A DNA stretch of 64,000 nt, taken from NCBI RefSeq assembly GCF_000744455.1, contig NZ_JQLY01000001.1, positions 2,386,501 to 2,450,500 on the forward strand, written 5' to 3'. The notes below the pieces were generated by a model. The model saw only the letters and a list, made by a program, of their open reading frames with translations, did not search any database and was not told the DNA's origin. Below, piece by piece: positions 28,692 to 38,838 of the stretch (within the stretch, counting starts at the first letter, position 1; the number at the start of each line of letters is the position of its first letter). The DNA is from Methanobacterium sp. SMA-27. Its GTDB lineage: Archaea > Methanobacteriota > Methanobacteria > Methanobacteriales > Methanobacteriaceae. Position numbers and translations under genes: made by a program.

Positions 28692-29135
28692 TCATTCCCA
28701 TACATATAACTTGAAAATATAATTTCCATTAGATTTTACAGCTACACTAACATTTTTGGCATCTTCAAAATTTCCCCTAGAAGTGATTTCCATCCCTTTA
28801 AGATAATTCATCTCAACGAAAAGGTAATTCCGGTTCCCAAGGGTTTTTTTGAGAAAAGGATCAGCAATTTTCTTGGCAGATTCTATTCCTTGTATTGGGT
28901 CTTTACTTTCTGAAAGAGCTTTAGATATTCCTTCTAAAACTGTCTGATCATCAAAGACTGTGCACTGAGTCATTAGTTCAGATGTATCCTGAGCCTCCAT
29001 AAAATAGTGTTTTGTTAAGTAAAAATTAGTATAGCAGATATTGGCATTTGTAACATTTAAAATAAGTATAAAAATGGGTATTAAGGCTAATACCATATCT
29101 AAACTGAAAAATAATCCTTTATTGTCATTTATCAT
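28692..29135 (-). CDS. hypothetical protein with one N-terminal membrane segment, pilin-like
   Basis: A 147-residue protein of unknown family. After a short polar start (MINDNKG) comes FFSLDMVLALIPIFILILNV, a single hydrophobic helix resembling the N-terminal helix of archaeal type IV pilin-like or class III signal-peptide proteins; the Gly at residue 7 followed by aromatic residues would be the cleavage site in such proteins. The rest is soluble with several Cys and aromatic residues and a strand-rich C-terminus. I cannot confirm processing. It sits between PAP2 and the AIR-synthase-like gene on the same strand. Confidence 0.6.
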   Translation of the reverse strand: MINDNKGLFFSLDMVLALIPIFILILNVTNANICYTNFYLTKHYFMEAQDTSELMTQCTVFDDQTVLEGISKALSESKDPIQGIESAKKIADPFLKKTLGNRNYLFVEMNYLKGMEITSRGNFEDAKNVSVAVKSNGNYIFKLYVWE

Positions 29136-29180
29136 ATTTACACATAAAATTTATTTTTTATGGTGGTGTTGAAATGAAGT

Positions 29181-30542
29181 TTATCTTTCATTTATTATTT
29201 TTACAATTTTATCTTTCTTTTTTATAGCTTCTAAGGCAGCATTTTGAACTTTGTCCTTCATGATGTCAAAATCTTCTGGTTCTATGTCTCCAACAATTTT
29301 TTTTATTTTGGTATATGCTGCTTCCCTGAAAAGAGGTTTTAATTCTTCTTCTCCATCTTCTTTAATAAGTTTTGAAACACCTGTATCATCAACAAATCCA
29401 ATTTCGCTAATTTTAACTCCAACATTCGATATTGCCTTTTTAACATTTGTTGCAACATCTTCAGGAGCTATAATCATCAATGAATCCACAGAAACACCAA
29501 GAGGATCTATATCGAGTTTTTCAAGCATATCCAATACCTTTGGATTTACCATTCCCCTGATTTTATCCTCATAGAAAGTTAATCCTAAGCCTGTTGTTTT
29601 GGTTATTTCATGAGCATCTCCTCTTAAACCACCATTTGTAACATCTGTCATTGCATGAACTTCTGGTAAAAGCCCTGCTTTGAATATAGCTTCAGATGAT
29701 TTTATAAAGTTAATATCCATGGTTTCCCATACAACGTCAAACATTCCATGATAGATGGCTGTAGTTGTAATGGTACCTCCACCTGAACCTTCTGTAAGAA
29801 GTACAACATCACCAGATTCTGCTCTTTTCCTAGCAGTTGGAGGATATTGGGATATTCCTACAGCACCAACCGCACTGACAAGTCTGTCACCTAAAACCAT
29901 ATCTCCACCGACTCTTAGAGTGCTACCTGCTACTAAAGGCACATCTACAAGTTCAGAAACTGCACAAACTCCTGCTGTAAAGTCAAAAAGTTTTCCAACG
30001 TCTCCATCATCTGCAAGATGAAGATCACTTAACATAGCAATTGGATCTGCACCCATAACGCACACATCTCTTAAGGTAGCTCTAGCAACATGGAAACCTC
30101 CTAAAAATGGATATTCGCTGAGTCTTGAATGAATACCATCTACTGCAGTTGTAATATATACTTCTTTTGAATCAACTTCTGATTTAACAACTCCACCATC
30201 GTCTTGTGCTGATGGTGATATATATGCACTGCTCTTGGTACTTGAAACAATTTCTGCGATTTTCCTGTGTACAAAAAAGTCTCCTGCACCTCGAGATCCT
30301 ACACCAATTTCACCCATCGCTACATGAGACTCAGGATATTTTATTAATTCCTTCATGGATTCATCAGGATAGGAATCGATTTTGAGCGTACATTTTACCT
30401 CATCAATAACTGCAGCGGCCATTTCTTTGGCTTTTTCATTATCAATATCTTTATATTCTAATATTTTGTTTATTAGGTTTTTTTGGACGGTTTTCTCGTC
30501 TTCATCCTTTAGTGTTCGCCTTACGAATCCTTCTATATCCAC
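29181..30542 (-). CDS. AIR synthase-related (PurM/HypE-like) protein
   Basis: A 453-residue member of the PurM/HypE/SelD ATP-binding superfamily, a methanogen-conserved 'AIR synthase-related' protein of unknown function. The N-terminal 70 residues are an extra domain. Then GEIGVGSRGAGDFFVHRK, AQDDGGVV, TTAVDGIHSRLSEYPFLGG, ATLRDVCVMGADPIAMLSDLH and MTDVTNGGLRGDAHEI are the ATP- and metal-binding segments of the family. It starts with GTG at 30542, with AAGGTG 8 bases upstream. It is not the purine gene purM, because of the N-terminal extension and the distinct signatures. The likely chemistry is ATP-dependent activation of a substrate carbonyl or amide. Confidence 0.78.
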   Translation of the reverse strand: MDIEGFVRRTLKDEDEKTVQKNLINKILEYKDIDNEKAKEMAAAVIDEVKCTLKIDSYPDESMKELIKYPESHVAMGEIGVGSRGAGDFFVHRKIAEIVSSTKSSAYISPSAQDDGGVVKSEVDSKEVYITTAVDGIHSRLSEYPFLGGFHVARATLRDVCVMGADPIAMLSDLHLADDGDVGKLFDFTAGVCAVSELVDVPLVAGSTLRVGGDMVLGDRLVSAVGAVGISQYPPTARKRAESGDVVLLTEGSGGGTITTTAIYHGMFDVVWETMDINFIKSSEAIFKAGLLPEVHAMTDVTNGGLRGDAHEITKTTGLGLTFYEDKIRGMVNPKVLDMLEKLDIDPLGVSVDSLMIIAPEDVATNVKKAISNVGVKISEIGFVDDTGVSKLIKEDGEEELKPLFREAAYTKIKKIVGDIEPEDFDIMKDKVQNAALEAIKKKDKIVKIINER

Positions 30543-30655
30543 TTACAACACCTTTTTATGTGTTTATTATTATGATGTAAATTTTATTAATAATTATTTA
30601 CTGAAAATTAATATTAATATCATATTATTCTACCTATTACAAATAATTTTAATTA

Positions 30656-31264
30656 CTATACTAGATCAACAAAATTTTTGAGTATTTTTAGTCCTTCCTC
30701 TCCACTTTTTTCTGGATGAAATTGGGTAGCAAAAACATTTTTCAAACAGACAACAGCAGGAACATCAATACCATAGTTAACGGTTGCAGCTATTATTTTT
30801 TTGTCATCAGGATCAACATAGTATGAATGAACGAAGTACATGAAATCACTTCCAACGCCATTTAATATTGGACATTCATTCCTAATTTCAAGCTGATTCC
30901 AGCCCATCTGGGGAATTTTAAAACCATCTAATTTCATAGAATCTGGGAAATGCAAAACTTTCCCTTTAAAAATATCAAGTCCAGGAATACCCGGACTTTC
31001 TTCACTACTAGTAAAAAGAATTTGAAGACCTAGACAAATGCCTAAAAATGGCTTACCGTCATCGATATGATCATTTATAGCGTTTTCGTAACCACTCAAA
31101 TTTTGTATAGCATTTCCAAATGCACCGACACCAGGTAGTACAAGTGCTTCTGCATCATTTATCTCTTTGATTGAAGAAGAAATAATAGCATCGGTACCTA
31201 CCTTTGAAAAACCATTTTTAATGCTCTTAAGGTTTCCCGATCCATAATCAATAATAGCAATCAT
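30656..31264 (-). CDS. hisH: imidazole glycerol phosphate synthase subunit HisH
   Basis: Glutaminase subunit that feeds ammonia to HisF in histidine biosynthesis. The triad is present: the cysteine in GICLGLQIL, the histidine in TQFHPEKSGEEG with the glutamate following. ALVLPGVGAFGNAI and MGWNQLEI are further family signatures. The frame is open to 31303, but MIAIIDYGSGNLKSIK at 31264 is the classical N-terminus and gives 202 residues, the family size. hisF is not in the window. Confidence 0.95.
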   Translation of the reverse strand: MIAIIDYGSGNLKSIKNGFSKVGTDAIISSSIKEINDAEALVLPGVGAFGNAIQNLSGYENAINDHIDDGKPFLGICLGLQILFTSSEESPGIPGLDIFKGKVLHFPDSMKLDGFKIPQMGWNQLEIRNECPILNGVGSDFMYFVHSYYVDPDDKKIIAATVNYGIDVPAVVCLKNVFATQFHPEKSGEEGLKILKNFVDLV

Positions 31265-31322
31265 TTTTTGGCCTGTCCTACGTAAATAATCTTTAATTTC
31301 CAATAGAAATTAAATTTAATTG

Positions 31323-32330
31323 TTATCTGGTTTTATAGTAATCTATAACCCTTATGGTGTCATTTAGGTGTGGTGTTGAAATTTCGTGCAGAACTGTGTT
31401 TTCCATGGCAACTATGGAATGCACTTCTTTTGGTTCAATTCTTATAGTATCATTTTTTCCAAAATATTCTTTGCGCTCTTCGAATTCTATGTAACCTGCA
31501 CCACTCACTATATACATTGTTTCATCCTTTTGAGAATGGTAATGGAATGAAGTTTGGTATCCTTCCCTTATGAACAGCTCTTTAGTCAGATACTTTTCAG
31601 TATTGATTAGAATCTTTTCATATCCCCATGGTTTGTCTTCCCTATTTTCATATTCCTTTTTAATGGCTTCAAGTTCTTTAGATGTGTCGATAGCCATCCA
31701 AAATAGTCCATTTTCCTTATAGTAACCAAGTTGATTGTTTTTAGCTAACATTGGAAAAACTGTTTTTTCAATGTCCCCCACATCAAAGCTTCCAAAGTCG
31801 ATTTCTCCCTTTGAAAAGTATACTCCTCCATTAATATAATAATCGAGTACGGGTTTTTCTTTAAATGAAACAAGTCTATCACCACTTATTTCAACAATTC
31901 CGTATGGTGAAACCATTTTGGTAATGAATATTGAAAGAGGATAATCTGATTTTACACCCTGTTCAATCATTTTTTTAATATTCAAATCTGCAACAACATC
32001 TCCATTTCTTATTACGCACTGTTCATCGTCTTTAATGTTTTCCATACCTAATTTAATTGCATTTAATGTTCCCAGAGGTTCATCTTCAACAATATATTCA
32101 ATTTCAACACCTCTATATTCCTCTCCATATCTATCATGAATTTTTTCACTTAAAAATCCAGTTAAAAGAAGCACCTTATCTACTCCTGCATTTTTAAAGT
32201 CAAAGAGTTGTTTGTCTAAAATGGTGTAGTCATCTTTAATCTCAATGAGTGGTTTTGGAACTGTCTCAGTTAAAGGCCTTAACCTCTTCCCAAAGCCCCC
32301 GCAGAGTATCATTCCAATGGTTCTCGTCAT
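31323..32330 (-). CDS. sugar nucleotidyltransferase-cupin fusion
   Basis: A 335-residue fusion. Residues 1 to about 230 are a sugar-phosphate nucleotidyltransferase: [37 protein letters not shown] and [17 protein letters not shown]. Residues about 235-335 are a cupin, with KPWGYEKIL and [18 protein letters not shown] giving the metal-binding histidines and glutamate. This order matches ManC-type mannose-1-phosphate guanylyltransferases but in a shorter form with a GlmU/RmlA-like first domain. It probably activates a sugar-1-phosphate for surface polysaccharide or glycolipid; nucleotide and sugar are unknown. AAGGGTGATATT precedes ATG 32330. Confidence 0.82.
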   Translation of the reverse strand: MTRTIGMILCGGFGKRLRPLTETVPKPLIEIKDDYTILDKQLFDFKNAGVDKVLLLTGFLSEKIHDRYGEEYRGVEIEYIVEDEPLGTLNAIKLGMENIKDDEQCVIRNGDVVADLNIKKMIEQGVKSDYPLSIFITKMVSPYGIVEISGDRLVSFKEKPVLDYYINGGVYFSKGEIDFGSFDVGDIEKTVFPMLAKNNQLGYYKENGLFWMAIDTSKELEAIKKEYENREDKPWGYEKILINTEKYLTKELFIREGYQTSFHYHSQKDETMYIVSGAGYIEFEERKEYFGKNDTIRIEPKEVHSIVAMENTVLHEISTPHLNDTIRVIDYYKTR

Positions 32331-32405
32331 AATATCACCCTTACATATTCAAAATGATTTGTTCATAGTTATGGCTATACTATTAAAACTATTATATATA
32401 AAAAT

Positions 32406-33482
32406 TCATTCAATATCCATCAAACCTCTGAGAGAATCTCCAAAATCTGATGGTACAATATTGTCTGTTCCAAGTGTTTTAGCATGGGCATCTATTTCTG
32501 TCACAACGTAGTTGTATCCTATTTTTTTAAGTGGTTCAACAAGCCTAGGACCATCAGTAATAGCAATTGAAGTTGTTTCGATTTCTTCTATAGGCAATGC
32601 GTGTGGAACTCCAGCAACAACAATAATATCAAATTTTTCTTCCTTTAAAATTTCTACAGCTTTTTTACCAGTTACAGGATATTCATCTAAACCGCCTGTA
32701 ATGTAGTCTATACTAATCCCATTATTTGAGAGCTCTTTTTTAATATTTACTGCATGTTGCCTTATTCGTGGAAGGCCGATCTTATCATCGAGGTTTGCAA
32801 TGAGAGTTATATTGTTATTTGGTTTGATTTTTTCAAATTGAATTTTTAGTATATCAGAAAAAAGATAGGAAGTTTCTTTTTTGGCATTGAGAATTATTGC
32901 TATTTTATCGCCCTTTTTAATGGCATCAATTAATAATTTTGCAACTTTGACTTTATTATCGCCATAAGATGGTTTTATATATTGTCCTTGGGCCATTCCT
33001 CGTGTTTTCTCAATTTCTGTGGCCAGTTGGAGCATTTTGTTCTGACGCTCCATTTCATTTGATGGTATAATTCCTTCCTTTGCTGCTGCATTTAAGACTG
33101 CAATCGCACCTTCTGTGTTGTCTCCTTCTCCCACTCCTCCGTGAGATTCTACAGTAACCACTTTTGCTTTTATATCGGCATTTTTTACAGCTTCTTTCAT
33201 ATCTTCGCCAATGATCATACTAACACATGTCCCAACAACTCCAACAAGCTTTGGTGAGAACATTTCATCTACTTTATTCAGTGTTTCTTCAAGTTTTTCA
33301 GAGGCTCCGAATATAAAATCATTTTCAGACATTGCAGTAGTTACAACTCTTACACCATCATTTTCCAGAAGACGACCTGTTCTAAAACAACAGCCATGTG
33401 GGCCGTGTAATATGATTACATCAGCGTTCATATCTCTTAATGTGTATAAAGACGCAGCTATTGGACTTGGTCTTGGATGCAA
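32406..33482 (-). CDS. cfbD: Ni-sirohydrochlorin a,c-diamide reductive cyclase catalytic subunit CfbD
   Basis: Nitrogenase-like catalytic component that, with the Fe protein CfbC, reduces and cyclises Ni-sirohydrochlorin a,c-diamide on the way to coenzyme F430 of methyl-coenzyme M reductase. At 358 residues it shows the NifD-like cysteines in [13 protein letters not shown] and [13 protein letters not shown], and the typical start [17 protein letters not shown]. The first codon is TTG at 33482, with GAGGTGAT about 5 bases upstream. cfbC is not adjacent. The 650 bases upstream hold no convincing gene. Confidence 0.93.
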   Translation of the reverse strand: MHPRPSPIAASLYTLRDMNADVIILHGPHGCCFRTGRLLENDGVRVVTTAMSENDFIFGASEKLEETLNKVDEMFSPKLVGVVGTCVSMIIGEDMKEAVKNADIKAKVVTVESHGGVGEGDNTEGAIAVLNAAAKEGIIPSNEMERQNKMLQLATEIEKTRGMAQGQYIKPSYGDNKVKVAKLLIDAIKKGDKIAIILNAKKETSYLFSDILKIQFEKIKPNNNITLIANLDDKIGLPRIRQHAVNIKKELSNNGISIDYITGGLDEYPVTGKKAVEILKEEKFDIIVVAGVPHALPIEEIETTSIAITDGPRLVEPLKKIGYNYVVTEIDAHAKTLGTDNIVPSDFGDSLRGLMDIE

Positions 33483-34128
33483 ATTATCACCTCAATAATT
33501 CTAAATCAAATAAAATTTTTATTAGATATAATGAATTTAGAATTAATAATATAATTCTAATCGTATAAATTCTGTTATAATTTGATTAATTGTAAATCAA
33601 ATAAAAAGTTTGTAAGAAATTAATTTATTTTTAAAATATCCACTAGTCATTTTTTTCTTAATTTTTCTAATAAAATCCATTCTAATGGAAAAATTATTAA
33701 TATATAAAATTTTACATTTTAATGTAAATACAGAATCTAAAATTAATTCAAGTTTTTAATTTATTATTTGAAAGTTTAAAGATTTAAAAAGAGATTAAAA
33801 ATATTCATATTTGTTTTGAATGTATGAATTTAATTAAAAATTAGGAATGGATTAAATAAAACAAAGAAATATACTAATAATACCATAACTGCGTCCATAT
33901 TAGAATAGAAAATGGTAAAGTTGTAAACAGCACTAATACCTCTGATAAATATGGGATTGTTGGATTTTGGAGATCGTTATCCACTTATAACTAATATATA
34001 AAGTAATTTATTTGTATTAACATATATCCAGCATAACCAAGTGGAAATAAAGATTATTAAGAATTTAATTTTTTTTTATTCATATAATTAGTAAATTATT
34101 AATCTTGAGTTAGTGAATTGATTTAATA
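33483..34128. other. 646-base intergenic region, very AT rich
   Basis: This gap between divergent cfbD and sfsA is largely A/T-rich homopolymer-like sequence with no gene. One stretch (33893-33994, plus strand) reads 33 codons without a stop, VHIRIENGKVVNSTNTS then IVGFWRSLSTYN, and is coding-like in composition, but it has no start codon or ribosome-binding site and ends at a TAA. It may be a gene scrap. No RNA gene is recognised. Confidence 0.5.
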
Positions 34129-34848
34129 ATGAAAATAGAGAATTTAATTTGTGGAAGATTTATTGAAAGACCCAATAGGTTTTTAGTTACATTTGAAGTT
34201 GAACAAGGATCAGGTATAACTGAGATGGCACATCTAAGAGATCCTGGTCGACTTAAGGAACTTTTAATTCCAAATGTTAAACTTCTTCTTAGAAAGGCAA
34301 TTTCAAAACAGGAAAGAAAGACAAATTATGATGTTATAGCAGTTTTTAATTGTGGTATTTGGGTTTTATTAAATTCTGGATTTCACAGTGATATAGCAGC
34401 AGAACTAATAGAATCTGGTAATATAAAAGAATTATCCAATTATTTTATAGAGCGACGAGAGTATACTTATGGTAAAAGTAGAATTGATTTTTTGTTAACA
34501 AACACTGAAAATAAGAAAATGTTACTTGAAGTCAAGGGATGTACATTAGTAGACGGGAAACTTGCCAAGTTTCCAGATGCACCTACTATAAGAGGTAAAA
34601 AACACCTTGATGAATTAACTTTTTCATTAAATGATGGATTTAAATCTTCAGTACTTTTCCTGATATTGAGGGATGATGCAATTGAATTCACTCCAAATAT
34701 GGAAATGGATCCGGATTTTTCTTATGCATTAAAAAAAGCAAAGACTAAGGGTGTCAATATAGTTGCTTATTCATTTGAAAATATCTATAAAAAAGATTCA
34801 ATGGAAATAATTCCCTTTAAAAGATTAAATTTAAGAATGGATTTTTAA
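34129..34848 (+). CDS. sfsA: DNA/RNA nuclease SfsA
   Basis: A 239-residue member of the sugar fermentation stimulation protein family, now regarded as a nuclease with an OB-like N-terminal domain and a PD-(D/E)xK C-terminal domain. Signatures are [10 protein letters not shown] at the start, [21 protein letters not shown] with [10 protein letters not shown] (the D...ExK catalytic set), and [18 protein letters not shown]. Its cellular role is unresolved. It is convergent with the K+ channel gene, with only 14 bases between their stops. Confidence 0.95.
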   Translation: MKIENLICGRFIERPNRFLVTFEVEQGSGITEMAHLRDPGRLKELLIPNVKLLLRKAISKQERKTNYDVIAVFNCGIWVLLNSGFHSDIAAELIESGNIKELSNYFIERREYTYGKSRIDFLLTNTENKKMLLEVKGCTLVDGKLAKFPDAPTIRGKKHLDELTFSLNDGFKSSVLFLILRDDAIEFTPNMEMDPDFSYALKKAKTKGVNIVAYSFENIYKKDSMEIIPFKRLNLRMDF

Positions 34849-34862
34849 AAAGATATGGGTGA

Positions 34863-35888
34863 TTATGAAATTTCATTTGGAAATTCTTCTTTTTTGAATC
34901 TTTCAAACTCGGATGGTTTACCAATTCCAAGTATTATGTCCCCTACATCTATTATGAAGTCACGTGGAGGGTCTATGGTTAATTTTCCTTGTTTTCCAAT
35001 ACCAACCAGCACAATCCCTGTTTTATGGTGTAAATCCGCTTCTCTAACACTTTTACCGGCGAAATAACTGGTAGATCCAACTATAACTTCTCTCATTTCC
35101 CTTTCTTTGTGTTCTGCAAGCACATCCTGCACAAACATGGCTTCGTATCCTCCATCAATACTTTTGTACATTAGGCGTCCTGAAATTACAAATGGGGATA
35201 TTACTTGGTTCGCACCTGCCAGTTTTATCTGATCAATATTTTCATAACGTTGTGCTTCAGCAATTATCCGGACGTTCGGATCAATTTTTCTTATTCCCAG
35301 TATACAATGGATTGTGTGGGAATCTGATTCCATATCAACTATAACTGCTTTGGCGCCCCTGACATTGGCTTTGTTAAGATCATTTACTCTGGTTGGGTCT
35401 CCATGAACGAAATTAACTCCGTTTTTCAGTGCGTTTTTACGAACTCCTTCATTTTCGTCAAGAATAAAAACTTCATTGTCCTTACCAATTTCTTTTATAC
35501 ATTCAACAGTACTTTCTGTCCAACCACAAATTACAACATGCTTTGATCTTTTCACGTTAATCAGCCCCATAATCTTCATCTGTTGTTTACTGGTTATCAC
35601 TTCAACAATGGATTCTATTGCCACAGCAAACGTTCCAATACCCATAACCAATAATGTAATGGTAAAATACATTCCCAATGGAGTTTTGGGAGCATAATCA
35701 CCGTAACCGACAGTACCTATGGTTACAAATGTCCAGTAAATCGACACAGTCCAATTTTGGCTTTCAATGAAATGGAATCCAATGGTTCCATATGCAATTA
35801 CGGCCACAACTAGTATTAAAATGCGCGTGAGTGGTCTGTTTATTAACTTTGGGAAATTTTCCCTTATAACTTCAAATACAACAAACAT
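34863..35888 (-). CDS. MthK-like K+ channel with RCK domain
   Basis: A potassium channel of 341 residues, close in size and layout to MthK. The N-terminal part has two membrane helices around the selectivity filter [18 protein letters not shown]/TrkA-N Rossmann domain follows ([44 protein letters not shown]), then a TrkA-C regulatory domain (about 255-335). In MthK the RCK ring opens the pore on Ca2+ binding; this is assumed, not shown, here. A pore-less RCK product from an internal methionine (near [18 protein letters not shown]) is possible, as known for MthK. It starts at ATG 35888. Confidence 0.92.
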   Translation of the reverse strand: MFVVFEVIRENFPKLINRPLTRILILVVAVIAYGTIGFHFIESQNWTVSIYWTFVTIGTVGYGDYAPKTPLGMYFTITLLVMGIGTFAVAIESIVEVITSKQQMKIMGLINVKRSKHVVICGWTESTVECIKEIGKDNEVFILDENEGVRKNALKNGVNFVHGDPTRVNDLNKANVRGAKAVIVDMESDSHTIHCILGIRKIDPNVRIIAEAQRYENIDQIKLAGANQVISPFVISGRLMYKSIDGGYEAMFVQDVLAEHKEREMREVIVGSTSYFAGKSVREADLHHKTGIVLVGIGKQGKLTIDPPRDFIIDVGDIILGIGKPSEFERFKKEEFPNEIS

Positions 35889-35936
35889 TTTACTTACCCT
35901 TTTCCTAAATTTTTACTCAGATTATTAGATTGATTT

Positions 35937-36278
35937 TTATCTATTTCTGAGATAGAAAAACCAGATTCCAAATATTATTACGATTATAATAATTACAACT
36001 ATTATCCATATCCACCAATTGTTACCATCATCTGTGCTGTTACCATCATCATCGTCACTATCTTTGATCTTTTTTGATGATGAAGTAGAACCTTTTCCTC
36101 CAACACTGGATCCTTTGACCATTGGATTTAAATTAGTTATCGTGCTTAATGAATGTACTGAAAATCCAGAAATACTAGCTGAACTTGTAAATGAATTTTC
36201 ATAAGCAAAAACACATGAAGGTGTCATTACAAAACCTAAAACTAGCAATATGGATAGAGTAACATTTAAAAACTTCAT
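35937..36278 (-). CDS. secreted protein with signal peptide and C-terminal membrane anchor
   Basis: A 113-residue protein of unknown family. From ATG 36278 (GGGGGG ribosome-binding site 6 bases upstream) it has a signal peptide (KFLNVTLSILLVLGFVMTP ... VFA), then a serine/glycine-rich linker, a charged SDDDDGNSTDDGNN stretch, and a last hydrophobic helix (about 90-108) followed by basic residues LRNR. The pattern is a cell-surface protein held by a C-terminal anchor, with the acidic stretch outside. It is small for an S-layer protein; adhesion or cell-wall contact is only a guess. It starts 49 bases from the channel gene start. Confidence 0.65.
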   Translation of the reverse strand: MKFLNVTLSILLVLGFVMTPSCVFAYENSFTSSASISGFSVHSLSTITNLNPMVKGSSVGGKGSTSSSKKIKDSDDDDGNSTDDGNNWWIWIIVVIIIIVIIFGIWFFYLRNR

Positions 36279-36872
36279 TTTTCCCCCCATATATTTATGC
36301 TAATATGGAATTTTTTCTTTAATAAATTTTGCTAATTAATCATTACAATTTAAAAATTAGTTCAGTTTCTTAGGCAAATACTTATTTTTAACTTATCTAA
36401 ATTCTGTTAATCTATATTTTCTATTCTTCTAATTTTTTAGCCCAATTCATCAAAAATTTAAACTAAATATTAATACTATAACAAAAATTATTGAAACCCA
36501 GTTTTAGATTTTCTCCTTTTAACTACATACATACGGGCGGTTCACCATAAAAAGATGATGAAAGTATATAAAATTATAAATAAACTTAAATTTATGGATT
36601 TATAAGTTTATTCAATCTAATTAAAGTTTAAAAAGTTTTTAAAGTATTTTTAAATATTTTATTGTCTTAAAAATTTATTTTAACTCCCAAATCATTTTTA
36701 AAACTCCTCTGGATGGGTTGTTCAATATATTTTTTTACACTAGATACACTGGAAATGCATGTCTCTCTCTACGAAGAATATATGAAATTATTACTAAAAT
36801 TTATAGAGTTCTAAAATAGATAATATAATTATAGAAATTTTTTTTAGAATTTGTAAAAACTAGGTGATAGTT
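36279..36872. other. 594-base intergenic region
   Basis: AT-rich gap between a minus-strand and a plus-strand gene, so promoters of both probably lie here. The one unusual patch is CATACGGGCGGTTCACC at about 36529-36545, much richer in G and C than its surroundings, near a GATGATGAAAG box. No gene, tRNA or clear RNA fold is recognised. The remainder is A/T runs. Confidence 0.45.
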
Positions 36873-38258
36873 ATGAATAGATGTGATGTTCTGATTATAG
36901 GTGCAGGACCTGCAGGTCTTTTTGCAGCAAATGAATTGGCAGGAAAGCTTGAAGTTATTATAGTGGATAAAGGTCGAGGTTTGAATGAAAGGAGATGTGA
37001 TGCTCTCTCTAATGGAAGTTGCAGAAAATGTTTTCCATGTAACATAACCGGAGGATTAGGTGGTGCTGGAGGTCTTTCAGATGGTAAACTTAATCTAAGA
37101 CCCGATATAGGGGGAAACCTTGAAGAATTTGTGAGTACTGAAGAAGCTTGGAGTATTATTAATGAAATTGACCAAACGTTCCTTAAACATGGTGCACCTG
37201 AAGAGATTTACGCACCTGATAAAGATAAAATCTCCCCTATTCTAAAGGAGGCAGCAGCTACAGGAATAAATTTTATACCTATAGTACAGCGACATATGGG
37301 TTCTGACAAAACTCCCCCGATTATAAATTCTATAAAAGATGAACTTGAAGATAAAGGCGTTCAATTTATGCTGGAAACCGAAGTTTTGGATATAATTGTT
37401 GATGAAAAAGTGAAGGGTGCAAAGCTAAAGAATTACGAAGAAGGTATTTTTGAAATTTATTGTAACTATTTAATTGCAGCTCCAGGAAGAATCGGGGCTA
37501 AATGGTTGTCGAATCAAACAGATAAACTTGGAATTCCTGTGAAACATAATCCTGTTGATGTGGGTGTAAGGGTGGAGCTGCCTCAAATAATGATGGATGA
37601 AGTAACCACGATAAACTGGGATCCAAAATTCCATATAATAACCAAGACTTATGATGATTTTGTTAGGACTTTTTGTGTTTGTAATCATGGATTTGTAGTT
37701 GAAGAGGTTTATGATGATTTTATGGGTGTGAATGGTCATTCAATGAGAGATAAATTATCAGATAATACAAACTTTGCATTTTTAGTTAGGGTGGAATTAA
37801 CCGAACCAATTGAGAATACTTCTGATTATGCATTTTCTATTGCAACAATTACCAACACCCTTGGTGGAGGAAAACCACTTCTTCAAAGATTAGGAGATCT
37901 CCGAAGAGGAAGAAGATCTACTTGGAGGAGACTTGAAAGAAGTAATGTTGTGCCGACATTTGACTGTGTAACTCCAGGGGATATTGCAATGGCACTTCCA
38001 CATAGGGTGGTGGTGGATATTATAGAAGGTCTTGAAGCCTTAGATAAAGTAATACCTGGTGTTGCTTCTGATTCAACTCTTCTTTACGCACCTGAGATAA
38101 AATTATATGCAATGAGATTGGAAATGAATAAAAATATGAAAACAAGAATTGAAGGACTTTATGCTGCTGGAGACGGTGCAGGAGTATCTAGAGGAATTGT
38201 TGGAGCAGCTGCCACAGGAATTATAGCTGCAAGGGACATTATTAAAAAAAACATATAA
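36873..38258 (+). CDS. FAD-dependent dehydrogenase (NAD(P)/FAD oxidoreductase, COG2509-like)
   Basis: A 461-residue flavoprotein with an N-terminal FAD fold (VLIIGAGPAGLFAANELAG), a cysteine cluster CDALSNGSCRKCFPC that may bind a metal or an Fe-S centre, the GGLGGAGGLSDGKLNLRPDIGG loop in two halves, and a C-terminal FAD-binding end (GLYAAGDGAGVSRGIVGAAATG). It belongs to the uncharacterised FAD-dependent dehydrogenase family that also occurs in bacteria. The substrate is unknown. The frame opens at GTG 36864; ATG 36873 with AGGTGATAG upstream is the likely start. It stands alone on this strand. Confidence 0.8.
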   Translation: MNRCDVLIIGAGPAGLFAANELAGKLEVIIVDKGRGLNERRCDALSNGSCRKCFPCNITGGLGGAGGLSDGKLNLRPDIGGNLEEFVSTEEAWSIINEIDQTFLKHGAPEEIYAPDKDKISPILKEAAATGINFIPIVQRHMGSDKTPPIINSIKDELEDKGVQFMLETEVLDIIVDEKVKGAKLKNYEEGIFEIYCNYLIAAPGRIGAKWLSNQTDKLGIPVKHNPVDVGVRVELPQIMMDEVTTINWDPKFHIITKTYDDFVRTFCVCNHGFVVEEVYDDFMGVNGHSMRDKLSDNTNFAFLVRVELTEPIENTSDYAFSIATITNTLGGGKPLLQRLGDLRRGRRSTWRRLERSNVVPTFDCVTPGDIAMALPHRVVVDIIEGLEALDKVIPGVASDSTLLYAPEIKLYAMRLEMNKNMKTRIEGLYAAGDGAGVSRGIVGAAATGIIAARDIIKKNI

Positions 38259-38379
38259 AGTAAAGTCTTGAACAAAAATAGACTAATTATCTCAAATATT
38301 TATTTTAATTTACTCAAACATGACATAAAATTGAAAATAATTAATATGAATCAATAAAAATATTTAAAAAATAATTTAA

Positions 38380-38643
38380 TTAATATAATTTATTTACAAC
38401 ATCTATTTTTTTGAAATACCCTCCAAGTGTGAATTTTACTTGTTGGTCCAAGGCTTTTTTGGATTCTGCTTCAAGTATGTATGAACCCATAATAATTTCG
38501 GTGTCAGTATCTTCAACATTCATTTCAACTCTGTGAATTTCTTTTCCGTCGGAATTTTCTTCGTTTGTATAATTTTCAATGTATATCGTCGCATTTTCAA
38601 TTTCTTCAACAATTTCTACAAAATTCCAGAGTGTCATAGCCAT
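38380..38643 (-). CDS. conserved hypothetical protein, 87 residues
   Basis: A soluble protein of 87 residues with no recognised family. It is acidic, with alternating short strands and helices (FVEIVEEIENATIYIENY, VEMNVEDTDTEIIMGSYIL) and a basic C-terminal end KKIDVVNKLY. GGTGATAAAAT lies before ATG 38643. Real codon-like composition and the ribosome-binding site support a real gene. Nothing about partners can be read from the flanking AI-2E transporter and FAD dehydrogenase genes. Confidence 0.55.
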   Translation of the reverse strand: MAMTLWNFVEIVEEIENATIYIENYTNEENSDGKEIHRVEMNVEDTDTEIIMGSYILEAESKKALDQQVKFTLGGYFKKIDVVNKLY

Positions 38644-38838
38644 ATTTTATCACCTTATTCTTTGTAAGTAAAGTAACAGCATTACTATTATATAAATTTC
38701 AGATAGTATGAAATGATCAAGTTTTATCAAAATATCAAAGATGTGAATTTATTAGATCAATCAATATCTAACTACATTTAATTCCAAATTGTTAGAACCT
38801 AAAAAATTTATTGTGAAATTTTTATCCAATTTTTAGAT

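Noticed and set aside
36529..36563. GC-rich CATACGGGCGGTTCACC followed by a GATGATGAAAG box, resembling a C/D box guide RNA
   Set aside because: The D and D' boxes are missing and the C box is on the wrong side of the possible guide. Nine bases match a conserved 16S site, but that is short and could be chance.
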